Of a DNA stretch of 64,000 nucleotides, positions 45,723 through 54,879 are shown in pieces. Origin of the DNA: Rhizobium sp. Lineage in GTDB: Bacteria > Pseudomonadota > Gammaproteobacteria > Burkholderiales > Thiobacillaceae. How positions within the stretch are numbered: the first letter of the stretch is position 1; every line of letters begins with the position of its first letter. Position numbers and translations under genes: made by a program. The notes under the pieces were generated by a model that was not told where the DNA came from, did not search any database, and worked only from the letters and a program-made list of their open reading frames with translations. The stretch covers positions 1 to 64,000 of the forward strand of contig JAIBEL010000016.1 of the NCBI GenBank assembly GCA_019459285.1, in the 5' to 3' direction.

Positions 45723-46577
45723 ATGAATCTGATCGTTCAGGGATGCGACGTCCCCACCCCCAGCCTCAAACATCTCGCCAAACTGACCGACGCCACGGCC
45801 ATCGAGGCCATTTCGCTCGCTGCGTTCCGGCTGGTGGCCGCCGACGACAGGTCGCGTACCGACGTCGCCGCGTTCTGCGAGGCGAACTCGCTCGATTGCG
45901 GCTGGGTGCCGGCCGGACGGCACATCGGCGACTTCGGCCTCCTGGTGATGGACATGGATTCGACCCTGATCACCATCGAGTGCATCGACGAGATTGCCGA
46001 CATGCAGGGCCTGAAACCCCAAGTCTCGGCCATCACCGAAGCGGCCATGCGCGGCGAGATCGACTTTGCCGAAAGCCTGCGCCGTCGCGTGTCCTTGCTG
46101 GCCGGACTGGACCAGTCTGCCCTGCAGCGCGTCTACGACGAGCGGCTGCAGTTGTCGCCGGGCGCGGAAACCCTGCTGGCGACAGTACGCGCCGCCGGAA
46201 TCCGGACCCTGCTGGTGTCAGGGGGATTCACCTTCTTTACCGAACGGTTGCAATCCCGGCTGGGGCTGGACTACACCGCCGCCAACACGCTGGAGGTGGC
46301 AGACGGCAAGCTGACCGGCCGCGTCCTCGGCGACATCGTCGACGCCCAGGGCAAGGCCGATTGGCTCAATCGCGTGCGCACCGAACTGGGTCTGGAGCGC
46401 GGACAGGTCATTGCCATGGGTGATGGCGCCAACGACCTGAAAATGATGGCCGAAGCCGAGGTCAGCATCGCCTACCGCGCCAAACCGGTGGTCCGTGCAC
46501 AAGCCGCTTACGCGCTGAATCAGGTGGGACTGGACGGCCTGATCCCGCTGCTGGGCGGAAACGGAAGCAAGGGCTAA
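45723..46577 (+). CDS. serB: Phosphoserine phosphatase
   Basis: 284 residues. HAD-family active site MDMDSTLI (about 77-84, DxDST), phosphate-binding SGGFTFF, and GDGANDLKMM near the end. The N-terminal ~70 residues look like the ACT-like lead of the longer SerB form. Final step of serine biosynthesis. Eight bases after the mfd stop, so probably co-transcribed. Confidence 0.95.
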   Translation: MNLIVQGCDVPTPSLKHLAKLTDATAIEAISLAAFRLVAADDRSRTDVAAFCEANSLDCGWVPAGRHIGDFGLLVMDMDSTLITIECIDEIADMQGLKPQVSAITEAAMRGEIDFAESLRRRVSLLAGLDQSALQRVYDERLQLSPGAETLLATVRAAGIRTLLVSGGFTFFTERLQSRLGLDYTAANTLEVADGKLTGRVLGDIVDAQGKADWLNRVRTELGLERGQVIAMGDGANDLKMMAEAEVSIAYRAKPVVRAQAAYALNQVGLDGLIPLLGGNGSKG

Positions 46578-46655
46578 AGAAAATCCGCGGCCCGCCGATA
46601 AACCATTGAGTGCCCAAGCAGTCATAAGATCGACCCCCCGCGACCAGGAATCCCC

Positions 46656-46964
46656 GTGAAAATCGACAAGCGCATCACCCCGCCCACCGCCAGCAAAGTG
46701 TCTTCCGCCAAGGGCAAAGGTGCCGGCAAAGCCGCTGCCTCCACCGCTGGCGGCAGCGATTCGCTGACATTGACCGAGTCCAGCACCCGTATCCGCTCGC
46801 TCGAATCCCAACTGGCGTCGGTCGACGTCACCGATGCTGGCAAGGTTGAATCGGTCAAGGCCGCGCTGGCCAACGGGACCTTTGCGGTCGACGCCGAAGT
46901 GGTAGCCGACCGCCTGATCGACCATACCAAGGAAACCCTGCGCAAACGCCCGCGCAAGAAGTAA
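46656..46964 (+). CDS. flgM: FlgM-like anti-sigma-28 factor
   Basis: 102 residues, GTG start. An N-terminal flexible Lys/Ala/Ser-rich part and a C-terminal helix pair with the FlgM pattern: SSTRIRSLESQLA, VTDAGKVESVKAALANG, FAVDAEVVADRLIDHT. FlgM holds FliA inactive until it is exported by a finished flagellar hook. No flagellar gene is adjacent. A terminator follows. Confidence 0.82.
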   Translation: MKIDKRITPPTASKVSSAKGKGAGKAAASTAGGSDSLTLTESSTRIRSLESQLASVDVTDAGKVESVKAALANGTFAVDAEVVADRLIDHTKETLRKRPRKK

Positions 46965-46980
46965 TGTCCACCCCCTATCG

Positions 46981-47016
46981 CAAGCCCGCGGACGCAATCC
47001 GCGGGCTTTTGTTTTT
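46981..47016 (+). terminator. Intrinsic terminator after flgM
   Basis: Stem aagcccgcgga / tccgcgggctt around loop cgcaa, followed by ttgttttt. Confidence 0.93.
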
Positions 47017-47061
47017 CAGCTGGAATAAAATCGGGTTTTGGAACTTCTTTCGGGGGTCAGC

Positions 47062-47271
47062 ATGAACGAAATCGTTTTATCCGTGACCGGCATGACCTGC
47101 GGCGGCTGCGTCAACAGCGTCACCCGGGTATTGACGGCCCTGCCGGGTGTACAAACAGCGGATGTCACATTGACGCCGGGCCAGGCGCGGGTGACGTACG
47201 ATCCCGCCCGCGTAGCGCGCGCCGCCATGGTGCAGGCCATCGTCGACGCCGGCTTCGGGGTCACCGACTGA
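47062..47271 (+). CDS. Heavy-metal-associated (CopZ-like) metallochaperone
   Basis: 69 residues, single HMA ferredoxin-like domain with metal-binding MTCGGC (Cys13 and Cys16). Probably shuttles Cu(I) to a P-type ATPase, but no ATPase or copper regulator is adjacent. ATG 47062 follows a GGGGTC site; a TTG 24 bp upstream is less likely. Confidence 0.88.
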   Translation: MNEIVLSVTGMTCGGCVNSVTRVLTALPGVQTADVTLTPGQARVTYDPARVARAAMVQAIVDAGFGVTD

Positions 47272-47286
47272 ACTGACCGTCGCGCT

Positions 47287-49380
47287 TCAGGCCTGGTCGC
47301 ACAGGTTTTCCAGCGGCTCGGGCTGGTGAATACCGTTGCCTTGCACGTAATCCACCCCCATCTGCCGCAACAAGGCCAGGATCTGGTCCGATTCGACGTA
47401 TTCAGCCACGGTTCTCAGGTTCATCTGGTGACCGATGCGGTGAATCGCCTCGACCATGGAGCGATCGATGGCGTTGTGGGCGATATCGCGCACGAATGCG
47501 CCATCGATCTTGAGGTAATCCACGTTCAGGTTCTTCAGGTAGGTGAAGGACGACAGGCCGCTGCCGAAATCGTCCAGCGCAAAGCTGCAGCCGAACGCAC
47601 GCATGGCCTCGATAAACTCATTGACGACGGCAAGATTGCCGATGGCGGCCGTTTCGGTGATCTCGAAGCACAGATGCGGGCCGAAAGCCGGGTTCTCGTC
47701 AAGACTTGCCAGCAGCATGCGGCGGAATGCCGGGTCCTTCAACGACGCGCCCGACAGATTGACCGCAAACAGGCAATTCCGCTCGCGTTTGCTCTCCAGA
47801 TAGCGCTGGCACAGACGTAGCGTCTCCTCGATCACCCAACTGTCGATGGCCGGCATGATGGAATAGCGCTCCGCTGCCGGAATGAACGCCATCGGCAGGA
47901 TTTCGCTGCCATCCTCGTCGATCATCCGCAGCAGCAATTCGACATGGCGAACGGGCTCCACGACGCCGTCGGCACGGCGAATCTCCTGCCACGACAGACG
48001 CAGGCGGTGCTCTTCCAATGCCCGCTGGATACGCGTCACCCATTGCATTTCCCCACGGTGGCGCACCAGGTCGGAGTCGCGGCTCTCGTACAGGTGAATC
48101 TGGTTGCGTCCGCGATCCTTGGCCACATAGCACGCCGCGTCGGCCGCCGACATCAGACTTGCCGCAGTACCGCTGTCGGCATTGATCGCCACCATGCCCA
48201 CGCTCATGCCGACCGAGAAAATGCGATCCCCCCATTTGAAGCGGAAACGCTGCACCTCGGCACGGAAGGTGTCCGCCACTTCCAGCGCGTCCGGAATGCT
48301 GCAGTTTTCCAGCAGCAGCGCAAATTCGTCGCCGCCCAGGCGGGCCAGCGTATCGCGTTCGCGCAGATTGCCTTTCAGCAACAGCGCCAGCTGACGCAGC
48401 AGTTCGTCGCCCGCTGCGTGGCCGCAGGAATCGTTGATCACCTTGAACTGGTCAAGATCCATGTAGCACAGCGCATGTTCACGGCCTTGCTGCAGGGCCG
48501 ACAACAGCGTGCGCTCGAGACGCTGTTCGAACTCGCGGCGGTTGATCAGCCCGGTCAGCGCATCGTGGCTGGCCTGGTAAATCAGGCGCGCCGTGGCCCG
48601 ATCGATCTTCTCCTGCATCTGGTCCTGCATCGCCTGCAGGTGGGCAGCCATATGATTGACGCCGCGCTGCAACACCCCCAGCTCGACCTGTCCGCTCGTG
48701 TCGACACGTTCATCCAGATGCCCTTCGCCGATACGGCTGACCGTGTGGGTCAAGGACAGGATCGGCCGGGTAATCTGGCGCCCGATGCGCCAGGCTAGAT
48801 ACAGGCTGACGCCCAGTCCGACCAGCAGGATCGCCAGGCTGCGCAGGATGGACTCGCGCTGGCTTCGAATGGTGGCGCTGCGCGACACGTCCAGCCCCAC
48901 CCAGCCCAGCAGCCGGGTCTGGGCTCCCTGCTTCGCTGCAGCCTGTCCGTCAGGATTGAAATCGTCGACCGCCACTTCGGTACGCGTGATCGGCGCGTAG
49001 TAGACCAGCCGGTCCTTGTATTCGATCTGGTAGATATGGTCGGCCGGCATGTGTTTTTCCAGTGGATTCTCCCACATCCCCAGACCGAACTGGGCCAGCC
49101 ACTGGCCGTTTTCCGAAAACACCGCCACGCCGCGCACGTCCGGCTCGATTGCCGCCTTTTCAAGCAGCGTCTGCAACACTTCGATATTGCCCGAAGCAAC
49201 GCCATACTCGGCCGCCGGCGCCAGCTGGCGCGCAATGGCGAGGGCACGGGTACGCAAGGACTGGTCGAGATCGTCGATTTTTCCCGTGATGAGCTGGAAC
49301 ATCAGCAGGACGCCGATGATGGCCACCGGCACAATGGCCAGCCCGATGACACGCCCCCGTATTCCCAGTGACCGTGCCAT
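47287..49380 (-). CDS. Membrane GGDEF-EAL protein coupled to a binding protein
   Basis: 697 residues: TM1 (about 11-33), periplasmic sensor of about 145 residues, TM2 (about 180-198), HAMP, GGDEF (349-353) with RERD inhibitory site exactly five residues upstream, then an EAL domain whose signature is ELL (481-483). The other EAL residues (VNLS, FEITE, LDDFGSG, LKIDG, VAEYVES, QGNGI) are kept, so phosphodiesterase activity is plausible. Start overlaps the preceding binding-protein stop by one base (TGATG). Confidence 0.9.
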   Translation of the reverse strand: MARSLGIRGRVIGLAIVPVAIIGVLLMFQLITGKIDDLDQSLRTRALAIARQLAPAAEYGVASGNIEVLQTLLEKAAIEPDVRGVAVFSENGQWLAQFGLGMWENPLEKHMPADHIYQIEYKDRLVYYAPITRTEVAVDDFNPDGQAAAKQGAQTRLLGWVGLDVSRSATIRSQRESILRSLAILLVGLGVSLYLAWRIGRQITRPILSLTHTVSRIGEGHLDERVDTSGQVELGVLQRGVNHMAAHLQAMQDQMQEKIDRATARLIYQASHDALTGLINRREFEQRLERTLLSALQQGREHALCYMDLDQFKVINDSCGHAAGDELLRQLALLLKGNLRERDTLARLGGDEFALLLENCSIPDALEVADTFRAEVQRFRFKWGDRIFSVGMSVGMVAINADSGTAASLMSAADAACYVAKDRGRNQIHLYESRDSDLVRHRGEMQWVTRIQRALEEHRLRLSWQEIRRADGVVEPVRHVELLLRMIDEDGSEILPMAFIPAAERYSIMPAIDSWVIEETLRLCQRYLESKRERNCLFAVNLSGASLKDPAFRRMLLASLDENPAFGPHLCFEITETAAIGNLAVVNEFIEAMRAFGCSFALDDFGSGLSSFTYLKNLNVDYLKIDGAFVRDIAHNAIDRSMVEAIHRIGHQMNLRTVAEYVESDQILALLRQMGVDYVQGNGIHQPEPLENLCDQA

Positions 49381-50333
49381 CAGTTTCTCCCCTCCAAACG
49401 CTTTTCCAGATCGGCTTCGGGCGGCAGGATGAATCCGAGCGAACGCGCCACCTGATCATTGATCGAAACGCTGAAATAACTGGGATAGGCCGGCGGCGGC
49501 AGGCGCACCGTTCCTCCCTGCATGGCGTTGCTGATCCATTCGGCGGCCTGACGGCCGATTTGCGCCGGGCTGGAATGCAGGGACAGGAGCGCGCCTGCCC
49601 GCGTCAGCGAACGCGAATAGCCCAGTACCGGATCGCGGTAGCGGTAGGATGTCAGGAAAAGGCTTTGTGCCGTGTTGCGGTTGAACACCAGCGGGTCCGG
49701 CAGCCCCAGCAGCAAATCGGCTTCCGTCAAGACTGCTTCCAGCGGGGTGATCAGGCGCTCATCCGGCGTCAGCGTGGCATAGACCAGACTGAGCCCCTGC
49801 GCGCGCAAAGCACTGTCCAGTTCGTTCACCACACTGCTCTGCTCGGCGCTCAGCAGCACGCCTACACGCCGCACGTCCGGCAAGGCCAGCCGGATCAGGA
49901 GCGCCTGGCGCTCGAAGGGCTGATCGAGGTAAATGGCCGACAGGGCACGACGGCTGCTTGCCAGTCGCGCACGCCCTGTCTTGAGATACCACGCTCGCGG
50001 CACCAGAATCGCCAGCACGGGGGGACGCTCGGGCAGCGCGGCCAGCGCCTCCGCTGCGCCCACGCCGACAGCCACGACGAGGCGCGCGTCGTTCAGCGCA
50101 GCCGGCGCCAGTCCCTCGGCATATACCCGGACAGCGTCATGCGGGGTATCGTCCAGATAGGCGCGAATGACCTGATACACCTCCTGGTAAGGCGTCGTAT
50201 CGTCGCTCAGTACCACCGCTACCCGGGCTGCAACAGCCTGGGCCGACACGACGGCAAGGCAGACGCACATCACGCCCAGCCGCACGATACGCTGGAGCGC
50301 ACGCCACCGGGTCGCCCTCTCGGGTAACGTCAA
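49380..50333 (-). CDS. Periplasmic ABC-sub_bind (type 1) ligand-binding protein
   Basis: 317 residues. Signal sequence with core near 18-35 (VSAQA-VAA cut). The domain order (RVAVVLSDDTTPYQEV, then LVVAVGVGAAEAL, VRRVGVLLSAEQSS, WISNAMQGG) fits the ABC_sub_bind family. No permease or ATPase is beside it; instead it is coupled to a GGDEF-EAL receptor. TTG start inside TTGA overlapping dnaQ. Likely a sensor-module ligand binder rather than a transporter part. Confidence 0.75.
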   Translation of the reverse strand: MTLPERATRWRALQRIVRLGVMCVCLAVVSAQAVAARVAVVLSDDTTPYQEVYQVIRAYLDDTPHDAVRVYAEGLAPAALNDARLVVAVGVGAAEALAALPERPPVLAILVPRAWYLKTGRARLASSRRALSAIYLDQPFERQALLIRLALPDVRRVGVLLSAEQSSVVNELDSALRAQGLSLVYATLTPDERLITPLEAVLTEADLLLGLPDPLVFNRNTAQSLFLTSYRYRDPVLGYSRSLTRAGALLSLHSSPAQIGRQAAEWISNAMQGGTVRLPPPAYPSYFSVSINDQVARSLGFILPPEADLEKRLEGRN

Positions 50334-51034
50334 ATCCCCTCCTGCCCTTCAGCCCACAGGCATGCCCCTTTGCTTTCCCCGGCGATGGCTTCGAGCAGGC
50401 GTGCGTGTGCGGCCAGCTCTTCGCTGCTCGCCTGCAACAGGATAGGCTTGGGGCGTGCCCGCGCGGCAGCCTGGGCAGCCCGTTCACCGCGCACTTCCAA
50501 TCCGATCGACAGGCTTTCCTGGCCGCGCGTCAGGGCCAGATAAACCGCTGCCAGCAACTCGCAGTCGAGCAAGGCACCGTGCAGCGTACGCGCGGTATTG
50601 TCGACGCCATAGCGTTTGCACAAGGCATCCAGATTGTTGCGCTGGCCGGGATGTAGGGCCTTGGCCATCGCCAGCGTGTCGGTCACGCCGTCGCACCAGG
50701 TGGTCAGCAGCGGCATTTCGAGCAGGCGCAGCTCCATGTTGAGGAAGCCGACGTCGAAGGGCGCGTTGTGGATGATCAGTTCAGCGCCCCGGATGAAATC
50801 GACGAACTCCTGCGCGACATCGGCGAAGCGCGGTTTGTCCTGCAGGAATTCCGGCGTGATGCCGTGCACCTGCATGGCGCCGGCGTCGATGTCGCGATCC
50901 GGATTCACATAGCGGTGCAGATGGTTGCCGGTGAGCCGGCGATTGACCATTTCAACGGCCGCCACTTCGATGATGCGATGGCCCTGGTTGGGATCGAGGC
51001 CGGTGGTTTCAGTATCGAGAATGATTTGCCGCAT
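50330..51034 (-). CDS. dnaQ: DNA polymerase III epsilon subunit (3'-5' proofreading exonuclease)
   Basis: 234 residues. DEDDh exonuclease: LDTETTGLDP (about 6-15), IIHNAPFDVGFLNMEL, and HGALLDCELLAAVYL with the general-base His. Proofreads replication. ATG 51034 opens the family's N-terminus; the long upstream frame is antisense noise. Eleven bases after rnhA. Confidence 0.96.
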   Translation of the reverse strand: MRQIILDTETTGLDPNQGHRIIEVAAVEMVNRRLTGNHLHRYVNPDRDIDAGAMQVHGITPEFLQDKPRFADVAQEFVDFIRGAELIIHNAPFDVGFLNMELRLLEMPLLTTWCDGVTDTLAMAKALHPGQRNNLDALCKRYGVDNTARTLHGALLDCELLAAVYLALTRGQESLSIGLEVRGERAAQAAARARPKPILLQASSEELAAHARLLEAIAGESKGACLWAEGQEGI

Positions 51035-51045
51035 GGTTTCGGTGT

Positions 51046-51492
51046 TTAGTGTTGTTGTGCCTGCAGCACGCCCAGATTGGCCAGCGCATCGGCGCGTTCG
51101 TTCTCGGGATGGCCCGCATGGCCGCGCACCCATTTCCATTCGATGCGATGCAACTGGCTCAATGCGTCCAGTTGCAGCCACAGGTCCTGGTTCTTCACCG
51201 GTTTGCCGTCGGCGGTACGCCAATTGCGCCGTTTCCAGCCCGGCATCCATTCGCTGACGCCTTTTTGCACGTATTGCGAATCAGTATGGACCTCGACAGT
51301 GGACGGGCGCTTCAGTGATTCCAGCGCCCGGATCACCGCGGTCATCTCCATGCGGTTGTTCGTGGTGTTGGGTTCGCCGCCGCTGATTTCCTTGCGATGT
51401 CCGTTCGTGACCAGGAGGGCCCCCCAGCCGCCTATGCCGGGATTGCCCTTGCAGGCGCCATCACTGTAGATATGAATAATGTCAGCGTTCAC
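51046..51492 (-). CDS. rnhA: Ribonuclease HI
   Basis: 148 residues. [16 protein letters not shown] (catalytic Asp11), NRMEMTA (Glu), HTDSQYV (Asp) and ERADALAN (Asp) give the full DEDD metal site. Degrades RNA in RNA-DNA hybrids. GTG start; overlaps the methyltransferase gene by 11 bp. The rnhA-dnaQ pairing is widely conserved. Confidence 0.96.
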   Translation of the reverse strand: MNADIIHIYSDGACKGNPGIGGWGALLVTNGHRKEISGGEPNTTNNRMEMTAVIRALESLKRPSTVEVHTDSQYVQKGVSEWMPGWKRRNWRTADGKPVKNQDLWLQLDALSQLHRIEWKWVRGHAGHPENERADALANLGVLQAQQH

Positions 51493-52219
51493 GACGGACC
51501 CGATATTGTTTGAGATTGATCACCTTGGCCGCGGGCGACAGCAGGCGTTGCGCCACCGGCGTAGTCCACTGCGGCAGGATGATGTTCATGCCCTGCACCC
51601 GCTTCACCGCCTGCAGGAAATACACGCCGCCGCCCATCGCCCACCAGCGGTCGCCGGCCGGCTCCATGAAACGCAGGCGGCGCAACCAGTTCTCGCGATT
51701 GACCGGCGGACGGTAGCAGCACATGCTGCCCGCTGCCACCTCGAGTCCAAGCAGCACCATCCAGTCCTTCACCCGCGAAATGTTCAGGAAGCTGCCATTC
51801 CACGGATAACCGCGTTCGCCGCCCTGCAGCTTGCGCGCCAGCCCCCACAGGCTGCGCGGGTTGAATCCGGCCAGCACCAGCCGGCCTTCCGGGCGCAGCA
51901 CCCGTTCGGCCTCGCGCAGCACCTGATGCGGGTTGGAACTGAATTCCAGCACATGCGGCAACAGCAAAAGGTCGAGCGACTGACTCTCGAACGGCAGGAA
52001 CATGGGATCGGCCCGCACCTGGGCAGGCGTCTCCACCGCGCAGGTCACGCGCAGGGGTATCCGGCTGTTGCGCAGGAAATCGATCTCCGGCAGCCCCACC
52101 TGCACCGCGTTGAAGCCGAACACGTCCGACACCGCCTGGTCGAAATAGCGTTGCTCCCGAAATAGCAGATGCTGTCCGAGCGGCGTTTCAAACCATCCCG
52201 CATTCAGCTTGGATAACAT
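51482..52219 (-). CDS. Class I SAM-dependent methyltransferase
   Basis: 245 residues. No classical GxGxG SAM loop is visible; the best marks are [13 protein letters not shown] (about 90-102) and [20 protein letters not shown] (about 115-134), typical of the type 11 methyltransferase gene found between gloB and rnhA in betaproteobacteria. Substrate unknown. The start is 30 bp from the divergent gloB start, so promoters must overlap. Confidence 0.8.
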   Translation of the reverse strand: MLSKLNAGWFETPLGQHLLFREQRYFDQAVSDVFGFNAVQVGLPEIDFLRNSRIPLRVTCAVETPAQVRADPMFLPFESQSLDLLLLPHVLEFSSNPHQVLREAERVLRPEGRLVLAGFNPRSLWGLARKLQGGERGYPWNGSFLNISRVKDWMVLLGLEVAAGSMCCYRPPVNRENWLRRLRFMEPAGDRWWAMGGGVYFLQAVKRVQGMNIILPQWTTPVAQRLLSPAAKVINLKQYRVRRER

Positions 52220-52249
52220 AGCCGTTTCTCCTGTCTGGCAGACCCCATC

Positions 52250-53020
52250 ATGTTGACTCTCATTCCCCTGCCCGCGTTCGACGACAACTACATCTGGGTG
52301 TGGCACGACGGCCACCACGCCGTCGCCGTGGACCCCGGCGATCCCGCGCCGCTGATCGCCTTTCTCGACGCCCATCGGCTCACCCTGACCGCCATTCTGA
52401 TCACCCACCATCATCGCGACCATACTGGCGGCAACGTCCTGCTGCGTCAACGCTACGACTGCCCCATCTATGCGCCGGACAATCCGCGCATTCCGGCGGT
52501 GACCCACGTCCTGCGCGGCGGCGATTCGGTCGATATCGCCAAACCGCTTTTACATTTCGACGTGCTGGCCACCCCGGGCCACACCCTTGACCACATCAGC
52601 TATGTCGGCCACGGCAGCCTGTTTTGCGGCGATACCCTGTTCGGATGCGGCTGCGGGAAATTGTTCGAAGGCAGCCCCGCGACGATGGCTGCCAGCCTAG
52701 ACGCCATTTTAGCGCTGCCCGATACTACCCGGGTCTGCTGCGCGCACGAATACACCCTGAGCAATATTGACTTTGCCAAGACCATCGATGGCGCCAATCC
52801 GGCGCTGCTCGAACGCGAACGGTCCGACCGTGCCCTGCGCGCAGAGAATCGCCCCACCCTGCCTTCGACCCTGGCGCTGGAAAAAGCCACCAATCCCTTC
52901 CTGCGCTTCCACGATCCCGACATGACAGCCTTTGCCGGCCGTTATCTGGATCGCCCGCACCCCACGCCTGCCGAGGTATTCGGCGCGATCCGGGCCGCCA
53001 AGGATGCCTGGGACGGTTGA
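52250..53020 (+). CDS. gloB: Hydroxyacylglutathione hydrolase (glyoxalase II)
   Basis: 256 residues. Zinc motif THHHRDH (52-58), GHTLDH, FCGDTLF and CCAHEYT supply the two-metal site. C-terminal HAGH domain (about 165-256) for glutathione. Converts S-lactoylglutathione to lactate. Confidence 0.96.
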   Translation: MLTLIPLPAFDDNYIWVWHDGHHAVAVDPGDPAPLIAFLDAHRLTLTAILITHHHRDHTGGNVLLRQRYDCPIYAPDNPRIPAVTHVLRGGDSVDIAKPLLHFDVLATPGHTLDHISYVGHGSLFCGDTLFGCGCGKLFEGSPATMAASLDAILALPDTTRVCCAHEYTLSNIDFAKTIDGANPALLERERSDRALRAENRPTLPSTLALEKATNPFLRFHDPDMTAFAGRYLDRPHPTPAEVFGAIRAAKDAWDG

Positions 53021-53075
53021 CCAACCCCTTCCTGCCCCTTAGGATGAGCGGGTTATTGAGTACGGGAGACCGTCT

Positions 53076-54647
53076 TTGCCCGGAATCAAATTGGCCGAAA
53101 TCAAATTAAATCTGCTCAGCCTGGCCGTGCTTGCGGTGCTCTCCATCCCGTCGGTGCATGCGGCAGATACCGGCGCCGGAATCCAGACGCTGGAATGGGA
53201 TGTCAACACGGACAGCGACACGTCCGCCAGCGAATCCGCACCTGACGCCGCCAGTTCGGACGACGTCTGGCAACGCATCCGCAGTGGTTTCAAGATCGAC
53301 GGCGACGCGTCCAAGAACCCCCTCGTCGCCCTTCATGAAGCCTGGTACGCAGCGCGGCCGGAGTATGTGCGCCGCATGATCGACCGCTCGCGCCGCTACC
53401 TCTTCCATATCGTCCAGGAAGTCGACCGCCGCGCGATGCCGATGGAAATCGCCCTGCTGCCGATGGTCGAAAGTGCGTTCAACCCCACGGCGGAATCGCC
53501 CTCCGCGGCTTCCGGAATCTGGCAGTTCATCCCCTCCACCGGTCGGCTCTATGGACTCAGGCAGAATACTTGGTACGACGGCCGCCGCGATTTCACCGCC
53601 GCCACCGCGGCCGCGCTAGACTATCTGGGCAAGCTCTATCTCGATTTTGGCGACTGGGAACTGGCTCTGGCTGCCTACAACTGCGGAGAAGGCTGCGTCG
53701 CCCGCGCGATACAGAAAAACGTCCAGCAGGGCCTGCCCACCGATTACGCCAGCCTGCCGCTGCCCAGCGAGACCCGGAACTACGTTCCCAAGCTTCTTGC
53801 CATCAGGAACCTGATCAGCAATCCCGCGCGCTATGGCATCGCCATCGACACGCTCCCCAATCAACCCTATTTCAAGCAGGTCACCGTTCCCTCCGCCAGC
53901 ATGGACATCCGTTCCGCCGCGCGACTGGCGGGCATGAGCAGCGACGAATTCATCGCATTGAACGCGGCCTTTCCACGCAAGCTCATCCGCTCGGACGGAC
54001 CGGTCAACCTGCTGGTGCCGGTCGCCAAGACCGACACCTTCCAGCGCAATCTGGAAACCGGAAACTGGGATTCCTGGCAGCCCTACTCCGCGCAAAAGGG
54101 CGAACGTCCCGAAACCATTGCCAGACGTTTCGGCGTCAGTCTCGCCAGCCTCGAAGAGCACAACCAGTTCCATCTGAAACGCGGCAAGCTGGTGCGCGAG
54201 CAGGTCATTCTGGTACCGGTCAGGAAACGGGGCACGGCAGCCGCAAGCATCGATAGCCCCTTGCCTATCGCATCCAATCCAACCCAGTTCGTGGTGCAGC
54301 GCGGCGACACCCTGTACAGCATTGCCCGCCGCTACGGCCTGACGGTCGCCGAACTCGGCGACGCCAACCCCGGCCTCGATGGCCGTCTCGCGGCCGGCCA
54401 GACCCTGCGCCTGCCGTCCGCGCAGCCGGGCCAGATGACGGCGTCCCTCCAATCCGTCGCCTACCCCGCCACGCGCATCGCGAAATCTGCCATACCGAGC
54501 CGGTATATCGTGCAGCCTGGCGACACCCTGAGCGCCATCGCCCGACATTTCGACATCAGCCTGGCGGATTTCAGGCTGTGGAATCCTGCTTTCAGGAAAC
54601 ACAACACGGTCCGCGCGGGTCAGACAGTAATCGTCAGGGCGCCCTGA
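53076..54647 (+). CDS. mltD: MltD-like lytic transglycosylase with three LysM domains
   Basis: 523 residues. Signal peptide about 1-29. Family 1 (SLT) domain with catalytic Glu132 in VESAFNP and GIWQFIPSTGRLYGL. Three LysM repeats (about 345-390, 407-448, 470-518), such as FVVQRGDTLYSIARRYG, anchor it to peptidoglycan. No lipobox, so soluble periplasmic rather than a lipoprotein as in E. coli. TTG start preceded by GGGAG. Confidence 0.92.
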   Translation: MPGIKLAEIKLNLLSLAVLAVLSIPSVHAADTGAGIQTLEWDVNTDSDTSASESAPDAASSDDVWQRIRSGFKIDGDASKNPLVALHEAWYAARPEYVRRMIDRSRRYLFHIVQEVDRRAMPMEIALLPMVESAFNPTAESPSAASGIWQFIPSTGRLYGLRQNTWYDGRRDFTAATAAALDYLGKLYLDFGDWELALAAYNCGEGCVARAIQKNVQQGLPTDYASLPLPSETRNYVPKLLAIRNLISNPARYGIAIDTLPNQPYFKQVTVPSASMDIRSAARLAGMSSDEFIALNAAFPRKLIRSDGPVNLLVPVAKTDTFQRNLETGNWDSWQPYSAQKGERPETIARRFGVSLASLEEHNQFHLKRGKLVREQVILVPVRKRGTAAASIDSPLPIASNPTQFVVQRGDTLYSIARRYGLTVAELGDANPGLDGRLAAGQTLRLPSAQPGQMTASLQSVAYPATRIAKSAIPSRYIVQPGDTLSAIARHFDISLADFRLWNPAFRKHNTVRAGQTVIVRAP

Positions 54648-54658
54648 GAATCACCGGC

Positions 54659-54856
54659 TCAGTCCGATGCGGGCGGTTCGTCGGACTTGTCCGACATCAA
54701 CAGCGCCACCCCGATCGCAGCCAGCACCATCCATAACACCGCGGCCCAGATGCCCAGCGCATTGGAGAGCGATCCCATGAACATCAGGGTCAGCATCGCC
54801 ACGGCCAGGACGCCATTGCCAAGCCAGAAATTTCGACTGTGTTTGCCGCTGCTCAA
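54659..54856 (-). CDS. Small two-helix membrane protein (65 residues)
   Basis: TTG start seven bases after CGGAG. Two hydrophobic stretches, about 10-30 and 35-55 (FMGSLSNALGIWAAVLWMVL), and an acidic tail DKSDEPPASD. Starts 24 bp after the ABC ATPase stop on the same strand, so probably its last operon gene. No family recognised. A transporter-associated micropeptide is possible. Confidence 0.6.
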   Translation of the reverse strand: MSSGKHSRNFWLGNGVLAVAMLTLMFMGSLSNALGIWAAVLWMVLAAIGVALLMSDKSDEPPASD

Positions 54857-54879
54857 TTGATGCTCCGTTTCCTGAAACC

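Noticed and set aside
50330-51250. Longer dnaQ frame starting at 51250
   Set aside because: The extra 72 codons are antisense-like and overlap rnhA; the exonuclease domain begins right at ATG 51034.
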